Part shown: positions 32,449 through 43,684 of the stretch, piece after piece
How the letters are laid out: every line of letters begins with the position of its first letter
Numbering within the stretch: the first letter of the stretch is position 1
NCBI RefSeq assembly: GCF_010015445.1
Contig: NC_053116.1
Span: 4,787,568 to 4,851,567, forward strand
Origin: Perca fluviatilis
Lineage: Eukaryota; Chordata; Actinopteri; Perciformes; Percidae
DNA: 64,000 bases
Reading direction: 5' to 3'
Notes under the pieces: model-generated
Databases searched by the model: none
What the model saw: the letters and a program-made list of their open reading frames with translations, nothing else
What the model was told of the DNA's origin: nothing
Made by a program: the position numbers and the translations under genes

Positions 32449-35400
32449 TTAACAGTAATTGAAGAGGGCGATTCGGTCTCCATAGGAGGGGATGTAATTT
32501 GCCAGCGTTGCATCATCCATGAGCACGATGACGTCGCTGTCAATCTGCACAGAAGAACAAAGAAAAGACTCCCGAGTGAGTGGAGAGGATGCTGGCACGT
32601 TTCTGGCTGCCGCTTCTCCCTCCGGGAAATCAAATGATAACTTCTTATTGAATCAAACTACCTCTGGACTTACCTGGACTTTTTCACCTGCATATCTTCA
32701 CTACCGAGGGACCCGACCTAGTTTGGCTTGGCTGCATTTTGGGGATTACGGGCTGTATAGTTGGCAACGCTGCTGGATTGAACAGGTTAACACCCGCGCT
32801 TTCGGGCGGCTACGCTAACTTTTCCTGCCCAAGACGACTCAATCTTCCCTCCCGGACAATGCAGTACCTGGTCCTAGTTCCTTTTCTGCTCTCCATCCTG
32901 CTTCCTTGGCTGCAAAACTCCAACTTCATGGCTTTCCGGTACTCAGCTAAACAGCTACTCCAGCTAAACCGCTACCCATCGGCTACACCGGAGCTCACAG
33001 CTGAAATAAAAACCTTCGGATTACTTCAACGCCACCGTTACATCCACAGAGGCTCCCATCGAAATGTAATACACATATCCAACGGGAATGACAGCTTCGG
33101 CACAACACCTCCTCATTACTTCTCTTCCGCGTCCCGGCATCAAAACAGAAATGCGCAACGTCATCGGAACCAACCTCACGTGAATCATTTCAACCTCCGG
33201 TCAGTACCCACTTCCGCTTCATCCCCTTCAAAACAAGAGTCTCTCAAGTTTGGAATACTGAACATTAGATCTCTTAACAATAAAAGCACCATTCTCAATG
33301 AATTCATTCTGGACTCAGAATTGGACTTAATCTGTTGTCAATTTCCCCACCCACACCCGTGGACACACTTTGGACCTGGTCTGCTCTACTGGACTCAATA
33401 TTGGCACTCTCGCGCACACAGACCTGGCTATATGTGATCATTTTGCCATAACATTTCACATCAATCTCCCCTGTACCCATACCAAACAGATACGCACTAT
33501 ATCTTACCGAAATCTAAAGTCCCTCTGTCTCACTTCACTTTCCTCCCATATCGCAAATACAATTTCCATACCCAGCATCCCTGAAAACTCAACTACTGAC
33601 AATCTAGTAGTTCACTACAATCGCTCACTCACATCCAGCCTCATATGGAGTTATATTCCTATCTTTAATCAAGAGCGCATTCTTTCAATTTGAGAGCATT
33701 TCTCACTGATATTACGTTCAGATTTTGTAATAATTTCCCTCAAAACCTTGCTCTCACACTCAAATAGTCACTGCTCGCGCTTGGATTTGCTCTGCTTGTG
33801 CTCAAAGTTTGTGCTCGCGCTTGGATTTGCCCTGCTTGTGCTCAAAGTTTGTGCTCGCGCTTGGATTTGCCCTGCTTGCACTCAAACTTTCTGCTTGGAC
33901 TCAGATATGTTGTTGTTTGGACAGATTTCCTGCTCTCAGCTTTGAACCTTCTCCTCGCACTCAGGCTGATTCTGCTCACTTGCAAAGTTTCTGCTCGCCG
34001 TTTTCTCCTGGGGCGGTGTTTTTTTTGTGTTATAACCCTATCAAAAGTCAACAACCAATAGAATGCCAGCTGTAGTGTTGACCAATGAAATGATCCCAAC
34101 CCCGTTGAGGGTGCGCTTCACTTTACTTTAGAACGTCTGTTGAGGGCGGCTGCACTGTAACCTGACTGTCACCAAGTTTATATATCCCGCGCCCGTTTAT
34201 AGCTTTATTATAAGTATATGTCAACAATGTGCACAGAATGGTCGACGCGCTTTCACCTGCACCCGTCAGGAAACGGGAGAAAGCTTTGAAGTGGGACGTG
34301 TAAAGTTATGTCCACAACTACGAGGGTGAGTAACATAACTTAAGCACCTAGCTAGCTAGCTAGCATATGGCCTAGCTTGATGTCCAGAAACAAATATATG
34401 TTCTTTATTGTATAGCTAGCTAGATTGAACGACATATGACGGACAGTATGTGTATATGTGATGACCCTACTTTGTATTTTTTTCTGGTTTGGTTAACCAT
34501 GTTCCTGGGATTTGGCTAATTTCATGTTAGAGCCAGTAGTAAAACATAAACTGTAATATAACTGAAATAACACAAGAAACTGGATTGTTTGTGTCAGTTT
34601 TGCATCACTGTTGTGTGTTGTTCATCAGAATTTAGTCTTCATTCCTTCATATAACATTAGTTTGAAAATAGATTCATAGCAATCTGTATAAAACGTTGTA
34701 ATGTTAAGTTCAATTTTATCACTATAATAAAACAGATCTAGAATAGTTTATATGTAAATAAATTTTTTTCATCCAGGTGGTGCTCTAGACCTGCTGTATG
34801 GCTGGCTACAGACTACAACCATCTGCTCCAGATCTACCTACTGTATGACTGGCTACAGACTACAACCATCTGCAAGGTTTGTTTGTAGTGAACATCATCA
34901 ACAGCTACACTTAAAGTCTCTTGGGTTCATATGGGTTGTTCTCCATACTGCATCAAATACTATATTTTTTTTTGTGTTGTTATATTAGGTACAGACAAAA
35001 GTAAGTATCATTACTTAATCACAGTATATATTATTCTGGTGTACACTGTTGACTTGACTCCATGCTATTTACTATACTTTAGCTTGCCACCTCATAACTT
35101 TACCGCAATTGCTCTTGTATAGTTAATTTATCTTCTACTAGTTGTACATACCTCCTATTTAATTGAATTATTCTTAATTTGTGTTGCCATACCTGAATCA
35201 TCCCTCTTGTGAACACTAGGCTTATCTTATCTTTATTCATAACCCTGCTCACAAACTCACCTGAACCTGGGTCATCTGTTTGCCAATATCAATGTTCCTG
35301 CTACAGTAAATCCTATAGGCACATTGTACTGCTTCACCGTGTATGAACCATACACTTTTAAGGTTTTGTGTCAAATATTGTGCAATTTGTTATGAATTAC

Positions 35401-38400
35401 TCATTGTTTTGACAAGGTAAATTAAAGCTATTTACCAAGTGTCAGCTCTGGTAAATTTAATTGTACTGTTTTTTTTATAAATGTTATGGAACATGAAAAA
35501 CAATTTGCCTTGATCAGGGTTTTAATTTGTTGCAAATGTGAACATGGTTTTAATAATCTGTATCTTATTGCTCTGAAAAACTACAATGATTTAAGAAATA
35601 TCAGTGATACTTATCAACATTTATTGAATTGATTGAATATATGGGCAGACATTACAGGCACCTATTCATGTCAACAGAGAAAACAATAATTTGTTCTCTC
35701 TTTTATCACTTTGATTACACGCTGATGGTGCAGAAAAGGGTGAAGTCCTTGTAGATCTCTGGCACTTTGAGGACAGACCGATCCAGGAACTCTCCACTGT
35801 TGTCTTTGTATAGTATGCTCCTATTAAAGACAGATTCATAGACATCAACACGTAATATATTAGGTGTACATAGCTTGCTTTAACATCATTACTATCTTAC
35901 CTTCTCTGATTTGGTTTTGTGGACATCAGTAATTTTCTCTCCCAGGCCTGGTTGTGCACCCTGTGAATTTAAGCAAGAAACATAAGTGTATGTAACATGA
36001 TTTTACTATTATATTATTATTATTTTTACAATTGCATTATTATCAGACTTGCCAACCTTATTGGTTTGTGCTACTGCTGCCTGTCCTCTGCACACAGGTG
36101 AGTAATGTGCTGACTGGCACAGGTCCATGCACATAGTGCAGCTGTGATGCAGCTCAACAGGGGTACTTCAGTCACACCTGGAAGAAGAGAAACAAACCAA
36201 CAAAATACTTGTTCTTTCTGCTCAGTTTGCTTTGTATTAATTAAAAAAATTACATTTAAGTAGCAAATAAAGCATATCATCTCTAGATCTGTTTTATTAG
36301 TGGTGAAATTGTACTTAACAGACTGGGTCCGTGTACTTTTTCGTTCATTTGATTTTCATTTCATAAACAGGTATTAAAAAACAAATGGTTATTTGATACT
36401 CGTTTTAAATCATGGGGATCAGACCTCCGGTGCTGGGTCTAATATTCTAATATTAGCTGCTGCAGCTAGCTAGCAGCTAGCTACCAGCCCTGTGAGCTTG
36501 GTCCCCGCGTTCGCCTCCCGGTGCTGACTGACTCTGGTCCGTCTGCAGAGCTGCGTTATCCGGCTCTAGCTGACCTGGGAATCTAACGCGGTCGTGATTT
36601 ATTCATATTTTATTTACTTTGCAGTGATATGCTATGCACTGATGTCAGGCAGGCTTGCTGCTGCTTTTAGTCTGAGCCTGTGAGATAACTAAACTTCCTT
36701 TGAATATAACGTGCATATAAATAGACGGAATAAATAAAAGTCCCCGGAAATAAATATAAGTAAAACATATGTATTTAGGCTATTGAACTATAATGACTAA
36801 TGCCTATATATGTATTGCCTCATTTATGTATTTCATGTTCCATTTCATAGCCATATTTATTATGTAAAGGGGCAAAAATGGATCAGTCGCTCAGGAAGTT
36901 ATAGACTAAGCATTTCCCTCAACAGCAGCCGGGACATTCTAAACGCTTAGCGTTACGGAAAAAGCTTAACGTGGTAACTTAATGTACCTAAACAATGATC
37001 AATCAGATATCAATCAGTTATCAGTCACATAACATCCATAATAATTGGACTTTGGGTTAGATTTTTTTGACAGTTTTCAGTGGTTATGATGAGCAATATG
37101 AGAGAGAAATTTGGTAATCATTGATCATTGTTTGGGTACATTAAACCACGTCTATTTGTTTCTGGACATCAAGCTAGGCCATATGCTAGCTAGCTAGCTA
37201 GCTAGGTGCTTAAGTTATGTTACTCACCCTCGTAGTTGTGGACATAACTTCATACGTCCCACTTCAAAGCTTTCTCCCGTTTCCTGACGGGTGCAGGTGA
37301 AAGTGCGTCGACCATTCTGTGCACATTGTTGACATATACTTATAATAAAGCTATAAACGGCGCGGGGATATATAAACTTGGTTACAGCCGGTTACAGTCA
37401 GGTTACAGTCGCCCTCAACAGACGTTCTAAAGTAAAGTGAACGCACCCTCAACGGGGTTGGGATCATTTCATTGGTCAACACTACAGCTGGCATTCTATT
37501 GGTTGTTGACTTTTGATAGGGTTATAACACAAAAAATCCAAGCGCCGGCAGGAGAAAACCGAGAGCAAAAACTTTGCCAAGTGAGCAGAATCAGCCTGAG
37601 TGCGAGGAGAAGGTTCAAAGCTGAGAGCAGGAAATCTGTCCAAACAACAACATATCTGAGTCCAAGCAGAAAGTTTGAGTGCAAGCAGGGCAAATCCAAG
37701 CGCGAGCACAAACTTTGAGCACAAGCAGGGCAAATCCAAGCGCGAGCACAAACTTTGAGCACAAGCAGAGCAAATCCAAGCGCGAGCAGTGACTATTTGA
37801 GTGTGAGAGCAAGGTTTTGAGGGAAATTATTATAGGAATATAACTCCATAGCCTCAATACTCTCGCACAAGTGAAAACTGCAACAGTTACATTCTCCCGT
37901 TCTGCTCCCTGGTTCAACCCAAAACTGCACAAACTTAAAAAAGAACGCAGACAACTAGAACGCTTACATAAGAAAACTGGACTCACTGTACACCTACAAG
38001 CCTACAAGGATCACAGCCAACACTATAGATCAAGCCACATCAGCCCCCCCGCACCCAGCTTATTACTCTGGTATCATTCACTCTGGATCCTCCAACCCCC
38101 GGACACTGTTTGCCACAGTCAATAAACTACTGAAACCCATTGACAATATCACCCGCTTATTCACCATGGACAAATGCAATAATTTCATCGATTTCTTTAA
38201 ATACAAAACTGACAGCATTCACCAAAAACTCTCTGCGAATATCTCTCCTAGTAAAGACCCTCAACCGGACTTATCCCTTCCATTTCATATCACTCTCCCC
38301 TCCCTATCAGTCATCACAGAAACCGATCTCATAGATCATCTCAACAAAATCCACCTCACAACCTGTCCACTGGACCCCATTCCATCTGCATTGGTCAAGC

Positions 38401-40802
38401 ACTGCCTCCCCTGCCTCAGCCCACTTATTATGGTTATCATAAACTCCTCTCTCACATCTGGAATAGTTCCCTCCTCCTTCAAAGTCGTCGCCATTACACC
38501 TATACTTAAAAAACCTGGCCTGGATCCTGACAACCCCAACAATTTCTGGCCCATCTCTAACCTACCTTTCCTATCAAAAATCCTGGAACGCTCTGTTGCC
38601 TCTCAACTAAAACATCACCTTCTTTCCAATCAGCTCTATGAAACCTTTCAGTCTGGATTCCGCTCTCATCACTCTACTGAAACGGCACTACTCAAAGTAA
38701 CAAATGACCTCCTGCTTGCTTCTGACTCTGGTTCCCTCTCTATTCTACTCCTACTTGACCTCTCTGCCGCTTTCGACACCATTGACCACTCCATCTTTCT
38801 ACAACGTCTAAAAAATCTGGGCATCTCTGGTTCAGCACTCTCCTGGTTCACCTCCTACCTCACCAACAGATCTCAATTCATATCCATCAACAACTGTACG
38901 TCCCATACCATACTGGTCAATCACGGAGTCCCTCAAGGTTCAGTGCTAGGTCCTCTTCTGTTTATCCTGTATATGTTTCCCCTTAGACTTATCATTCAAA
39001 ATCAAGGACTCAAATTCCACAGTTACGCAGACAACACACAACTATACCTCAGCACTAGATCACTCCTGCCACAGTATCAACCATCACAAAATGCCTCTCT
39101 GCAATAAAAACCTGGATGACTGCCAACTTCCTTAAACTCAACTACAACAAATCTGAAATCATCATTGGTCCAAAATCACTACTCGCCTCCTCCCAAGATT
39201 TCGCTCTCTCCATCGCTGGACATACAGTCAACACCTCACTCCAGATCCGAAATCTTGGTTTCATTTTTGACCCCACACTCACTTTTAAGCCCCATATCCG
39301 TCATATCACTAAAACTGCCTTTTTCCACCTACGTAACATTGCTCGTCTTCGCCCCACCCTCTCGACATCTGCTGCTGAAACTCTCATCCATGCATTCATT
39401 ACATCAAGACTTGACTACTGCAACAGCCTCTATGGGGTTTTTCTTTATCTTTTTTACAAAAATGGCCCAATACGTTCAAAACTCTGCTGCTCGCCTCCTC
39501 ACCCACACCGGTTCAAGACAACACATCACCCCTGTCCTTCAACAGCTTCACTGGCTCCCTGTACAACAGCGCATCCATTACAAAGTTCTACTCATCACCT
39601 ACAAAGCTCTCAATAATCTGGCCCCTCCATACCTCACAGACCTTTTACAGCACCATCGCCCCTCCAGACACCTTCGCTCAGCTGACTTAAACCTCCTCCA
39701 ACCCATCACCAAATCAACCCACCGAACTTTGGGGGACCGAGCCTTTGTAATAGCTGCCCCCACTCTCTGGAACTCACTCCCCATCCACATCAGAAACTCG
39801 GACTCACTGAACACCTATAAAAAACTGCTCAAAACTCATTTGTTTCAATTGGCCTATCCATAATTTACAATAATCACTCATCTTGTTTGTTTGTTTGATT
39901 CTTTCTTTCTTTTGTTTGTAAAGCGTCTTTGAGTTCCATGTAAAGCGCTATATAAAACTTATGTATTATTATTATTATTATTATTAAAAAAGACTATTAT
40001 TTCCAAAGTGCACATTCCATAAATAATAAGGTAAAGCCTCATAAATTGACCCAAAGTAGGCTCTGTGTCAATCCAACTGAAACCTTTGACAACTAGACAA
40101 GATTTACCAGATCTCTCAATCATTTTAAATACAATGGTTCAAAAGCAAATTGACAGGTTAATTTATTCTAACGAGTAAAATACCTGTGCATATATTTATA
40201 TAAATTTGAAATCATACAATGTCTGCCAGTAACTTTGTACACTTCTAGTCATACTCCTTTATTTGCTTAATTTAACTTCTATTTGTCCGCAGCCCAGTTT
40301 AATTGGTGGATGAATTAACTTGTGATAATCCCAGATGTGTGGCATACTCGTTTCTAAAGTGTTTATACCTAACGTTACAAACGAGAAATAGTTTGAGGTG
40401 TTTGTTGACTTTGCAACTCGATAGCAGTGTGGAGAACGCTTTGTTAGCTTTGGCCATTGTTTTATACAGTGTATGGATGAAGCATCATAACATCAAAAAC
40501 CCTGTTCGCTGGGGACAAGTCGGCGTAGAGACCCGTCGCCGAAATCTCGGCCTTATCACCAGGAACAAATCGGCACTGGCCCTCATCATGTTAACATGTT
40601 AACACGCATTTACTTGTGAAGCATAACAAATATATAATGACAAACTGAAGTGGGCGTTGAATAGAACAAGCGCTAAGGCTCACGCTGTTATGTTCACTGG
40701 CTGGCTATTCAGCTGGTTAGTTTTAGTCAGGCGCTAACGTTACTTTGTATGTGCATATATTAATTTAAATATATATATATTAATTTAAATATATATAGAT
40801 TA

Positions 40803-40848
<46 letters not shown>

Positions 40849-41311
40849 ATATATTAACTGAAATAATCTAGCTAACGTTAGCAGCCAGTGTGCAGCCTGC
40901 TATGTGCTTGACTGTTACAGCTGACAGCTGTTGCTCATATTAACATTAGGTGAGCGGTTTGTTTTTAGTATTCCTTCGGTGTAGACCGTTCAGGAAGCCA
41001 AATTATCACTGAGGCCGTCTACTTTACAAAACACGGTCATTAAAACATTAAAAACACTAAAGAACGGAGTTTCATACTAAAATGAGTGTCTCATCAGTGG
41101 ACACTGGACGTCAGAAACATGCAATTTGCTTAAAATTTTTGCTAGCATTTCCGTAGTCTTTACAAACACCAGGCACCAAACCAACGTATAATTCTCTTTT
41201 ACTCACCTTTTGTTCTTCCAGTAATGTAATTGCTTCATCTGGGACCCCTCGACTACGCAAAAACTCACTTAAATCTGAGTCCGACATGTTCAGTGTGTGC
41301 TTCTCCATCAT
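32449..41311 (-). CDS. SAM-like small protein, two exons split by an 8.7-kb intron
   Basis: Exon 1 (41207-41311) begins MMEKHTLNMSDSDLSEFLRS and ends EEQK at a donor GTGAGT. Exon 2 (32449-32544) follows an acceptor TTCTGTGCAG and reads IDSDVIVLMDDATLANYIPS, then YGDRIALFNYC and a stop. The join is in phase 0 and gives 66 residues. The helical pattern with LxxLxxxxIPxxGDR is that of a SAM-like interaction domain. The intron contains a complete L2-type LINE and a 4.2-kb long-TIR element. An integrase block starts about 30 bases downstream of the stop. In related fish proteins, as I remember them, a SAM-like domain precedes such an integrase, so exon 2 may once have read into it. The start could instead be the third ATG at 41287. 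Confidence 0.5.
33644..34398. repeat. Left long TIR with internal 36-bp subrepeats
   Basis: It pairs with 37150-37849. Three tandem units with TGCTCGCGCTTGGATTTGC and CTGCTTGTGCTCAAAGTTT occur at about 33771-33890. Further in are TTTATATATCCCGCGCCCG, a possible TATA box, and an ATG-containing stretch ending CTACGAGG|GTGAGTAAC. It ends in a CTAGCTAG run and GATGTCCAGAAACAAATA at 34398. Confidence 0.85.
34399..35665. other. Interior of long-TIR element, no gene recognised
   Basis: AT-rich. A direct repeat of CTGGCTACAGACTACAACCA occurs twice at about 34800 and 34850. No recognisable coding sequence. Confidence 0.5.
35697..36177 (-). other. Candidate terminal exons of an unidentified minus-strand gene
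   Basis: Three blocks have splice borders: 36057-36177 (acceptor TCTTCTTCCAG, weak donor GTTGGC), 35901-35960 (acceptor AAATTCACAG, donor GTAAGAT), and a last block starting about 35821 after TTTAATAG. Joining the last two in one frame gives VHNQAWERKLLMSTKPNQRS followed by ILYKDNSGEFLDRSVLKVPE and ending FTLFCTISV. An AATAAA on minus lies downstream at about 35621. The first block has an in-frame stop in the matching phase. I do not recognise the peptide. It could be a captured host gene fragment or the end of the element's own gene. Confidence 0.3.
36181..37149. other. Interior of long-TIR element, right part
   Basis: A GC-richer stretch at 36420-36600 with GCTAGCTAGC runs could be a promoter for the minus-strand exons. 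The rest is AT-rich. No gene was identified. Confidence 0.4.
37150..37849. repeat. Right long TIR
   Basis: Reverse complement of 33644-34398, with a few substitutions and small indels and without the 66-bp insertion. It contains the same subrepeats, TATA-like sequence and GTGAGT site, so both arms point the same signals inward. Confidence 0.85.
39991..41206. other. Intronic stretch with (AT)n
   Basis: An (AT)n tract at about 40805-40838 is flanked by TTAATTTAAATATATAT copies. The longest frame (40303-40602) has no recognisable content. It lies within the intron of the SAM-like gene. Confidence 0.5.
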
Positions 41312-41369
41312 GCAAAGTTACTCCCTCTCATTGGTCCCTTACAGGTCTCATACTCATACTTCTGACTTT

Positions 41370-41461
41370 AAAGTCAGAATTCTGAGAATAAAGTCAGAAT
41401 TCTGAGATTAAAATCAGAATTCTGAGATTAAAGTCAGAATTCTGAGAATAAAGTCAGAACT
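41370..41461. repeat. 21-bp minisatellite
   Basis: Five near-identical units of AAAGTCAGAATTCTGAGAT(T/A) followed by TTTTTTCACCAGTGGCCC. This combination is common in fish genomes and lies just upstream of the SAM-like gene's first exon. Confidence 0.85.
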
Positions 41462-41554
41462 CATAATTTTTTCACCAGTGGCCCTAATTCTCTGCCGTAG
41501 ATCAGAGACAATAAAGTATAAAAATAAACAATTTTATTTAATTAGATATGTTTT

Positions 41555-41609
41555 AAAATAGCAATCTTTTCTGTTAAGATACTTTCTTAACAGAAAAGAT
41601 TGCTATTTT
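41555..41609. repeat. 25-bp-arm perfect hairpin
   Basis: AATAGCAATCTTTTCTGTTA and its neighbours (41555-41579) are exactly inverted at 41584-41609 with a 4-base gap. Non-coding and AT-rich. Confidence 0.8.
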
Positions 41610-41878
41610 CATCACTTACTTAGTGATGATATAGTGAGAAAAATAATAAACAAAACAATTCAAATCAATAAACCACCATGCATAATGAAAAGAAAGAAAA
41701 AAACCAACCAAAATCACACCATGCACGAGATACAACCGTTAATATACAACATTGATATAAAACAATCCTTTTGTACAGTTATCTGAATTTTCCAACCCTT
41801 AGCCTATCACTCCAGAAGAGCTATATCCGCTCCAACACCAATCAGTCCAGAACGATCTGCATCCAGCACTCACTAGGC

Positions 41879-42208
41879 CAGGGGTCACCAACCTTTTAGA
41901 AACTGAGAGCTACTTCATGGCTATTGAGTCATACGAAGGGCTACCAGTTTGATACACTCTTCTGAAATAACAAATGTGCTCAGTTTGCCTTTAGTTATAT
42001 ATGATTATTAATGATTAATGACACTCATCTATGTGAAGACAGTGATCATGTTAATGATTTCTCACAATAATTATCAACAATGACTTAACAAGGTGGGAAA
42101 CAGATAATATCAATATTCTATTTTAATTTTTTCGAAACAGGCCTAGGGCTACAGATGTGGTCCTTGGGGGCTACCTTGTGCCCGCGGGCACCGTGTTGGT
42201 GACCCCTG
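41879..42208. mobile_element. 330-bp hAT MITE
   Basis: Inverted ends CAGGGGTCACCAAC are flanked by CACTAGGC (41871-41878) and CTCTAGGC (42209-42216), an 8-bp duplication with one mismatch. CAGGGGT ends and an 8-bp duplication define hAT. Non-coding. Confidence 0.85.
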
Positions 42209-42774
42209 CTCTAGGCTATATCCAGGGCTGGACTGGGACAAAAAATTGGCCCTGGCATTTTTGGCCCAGGCCCACCGTGATTGGTCAGACACATTCCCTG
42301 CAGACAGTCCTCTTAAAATATGCGTGCATTCTATGATATGAGTTGCCTAGTGTTCTGCGTTCGTGTGATAGTTTTGGATCCTTCAAGACGGGTCTCAAGA
42401 CTTATCTGTTGATCTTACACTTAAATAATTAATTCATTCTTAGAGTTATGATTTGTATATTTATGGTATTTTTGTTATTTTTTATTATTGATATTTTATA
42501 TTGTATTGTCATTATTGTTTTTATTACTATTTTGCTGGACAAAAGTGTCTGCTAAATACAATAACCATAACCCTTCCCAAAAGCTACAATAAGCTGAGAG
42601 TAGTATATGCCCTGGAAAAGAGCTAATTAAGCAATTCAAGGAACACTGATTTTGTAGATCACACAGACTTTTCAACTACCCAACAGGCTAACCGCTAGCA
42701 TTTTCAATGTAAGCTTAGCAGTTAGGTTACCTGATAGCCACTAACTTTAACGTTACAGCCGAAGTGCTTGTTAT

Positions 42775-42805
42775 TGTTATGACGTGAGGCGCACATAACG
42801 GGCGT

Positions 42806-42874
<69 letters not shown>

Positions 42875-42944
42875 AGGGTGGGAAATTAGCACCCGCCACT
42901 TTGAAAAAATACCCGCCACTGGCGGGTGCTAATTTCCCACCCTG

Positions 42945-42976
<32 letters not shown>

Positions 42977-43002
42977 CCGTTATGTGCGCCTCATGTCATA
43001 AC
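42775..43002. repeat. Large palindrome with CA/TG arms
   Basis: The left arm GTTATGACGTGAGGCGCACA with ACGGGCGTGCACAC and (CA)n, ending in CAGGGTGGGAAATTAGCACC, is mirrored on the right. The right arm has GGTGCTAATTTCCCACCCTG, (TG)n, GCGCCCGTTATGTGCGCCTC and ATGTCATAAC. The hAT terminus forms the core (42874-42944). The CA arm is about 66 bases, the TG arm about 26. Confidence 0.9.
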
Positions 43003-43647
43003 GACTTTGCCTTGTTTACCAGCCACAGTGGCAGGTGGATTGTAAAACATTCCTTGTAACGGATTGGACAGTTTTTGTCAAAGAATGCTGTTGTTAAGTA
43101 ACAATGCACAATGCTTATAGGAGTCGCGTTACGTTACTGCTAATTAATCCCAAAAATTTCCAGATTTTGCTGCTTCATAATAAAAACATTCAAATACCAA
43201 CATAACGGAGGACCTTTATTGTGAAGAACTTACAGGAAATGAAACCGTTCACAGTCGGGGCTTTGACCACGCATAGTCGAGTAGCTAGTTTTCAGCGCTA
43301 GTCCGTGAGGTCGTGACACGTAGCTAGCTAGCTGAGCTGAGGTACAGACGAAAGGAAAATTATCTGTTAAAAAATGTGGCGACATATCCCCGGTGTTAAG
43401 AGGCCCGCCCGGGAGTCAGCAGTAGCTATGGATGTACAAACAGTTGAGAGCCAAGTAAAGAAAAAGAGAAGGTTACTTCTCGAACAAGTGGCGCATATTG
43501 ACAAACGTACAGCGGAAAGACCATGCAAAACCCCCTTTACGTCAATTTAACGACTTTTTTAATATAACGATGTTTTTAAGGAGCTGCTGCCGTTTTAATC
43601 CTGTCGGCTCTCTGCTGCTCAGTTCTACCCCGCGACTGACAAGACAA

Positions 43648-43684
<37 letters not shown>

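Larger units (their letters stand above)
33644..37849. mobile_element. 4.2-kb fold-back-like element with ~0.7-kb TIRs
   Basis: The direct duplication AGCCTCA (33637-33643 and 37850-37856) flanks it; the true duplication may be 8-9 bp with a mismatch. Ends are ATGGAGTTATATTCCTA and its reverse complement. Inverted repeats span about 33644-34398 and 37150-37849. Removing the element with one duplication copy restores an open LINE frame across the site (SLTSSL then NTLAQVK). The left repeat carries an extra ~66 bp at 33662-33727. The interior has no recognisable transposase. Long TIRs and a 7-9-bp duplication fit a MULE-like or fold-back element. Confidence 0.8.
32879..39863 (+). pseudogene. 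ORF2 of the second L2-type LINE, broken
   Basis: The start of the endonuclease, FGILNIRSLNNKSTILNEF, is followed by a jump at about 33340 to its last part (HTLDLVCSTGLNIG, AICDHFAITF), so the middle of the domain is deleted. The frame meets SLTSSL at the insertion site (33637) and resumes after 37856 with NTLAQVKTATVTFSRSAPWF. The RT frame from 38166 carries LSNLPFLSKILE-type, LLDLSAAFDTIDHS and HGVPQGSVLGPLL motifs, but the catalytic box is YADN instead of YADD (codon AAC at 39033-39035). Further frameshifts lie near 39105 and 39435. The C-terminal part ends LFQLAYP at 39863. Confidence 0.8.
32560..39990 (+). mobile_element. Second L2-type LINE, split by a nested element
   Basis: The body runs from a 5' part near 32560, through endonuclease and RT sequence, to a 3' UTR ending TAAAGCGCTATATAAAAC and an (ATT)n tail at 39966-39987. 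The element 33644-37849 is inserted in it. It differs from the family at 15158: different 5' sequence, different 3' tail and only moderate protein similarity. The ORFs are broken. It sits, in opposite orientation, inside the intron of the SAM-like gene. Confidence 0.8.

Noticed and set aside
42722..42919. Frame with a VCVCVC run
   Set aside because: Translation of the (CA)n microsatellite inside the palindrome.
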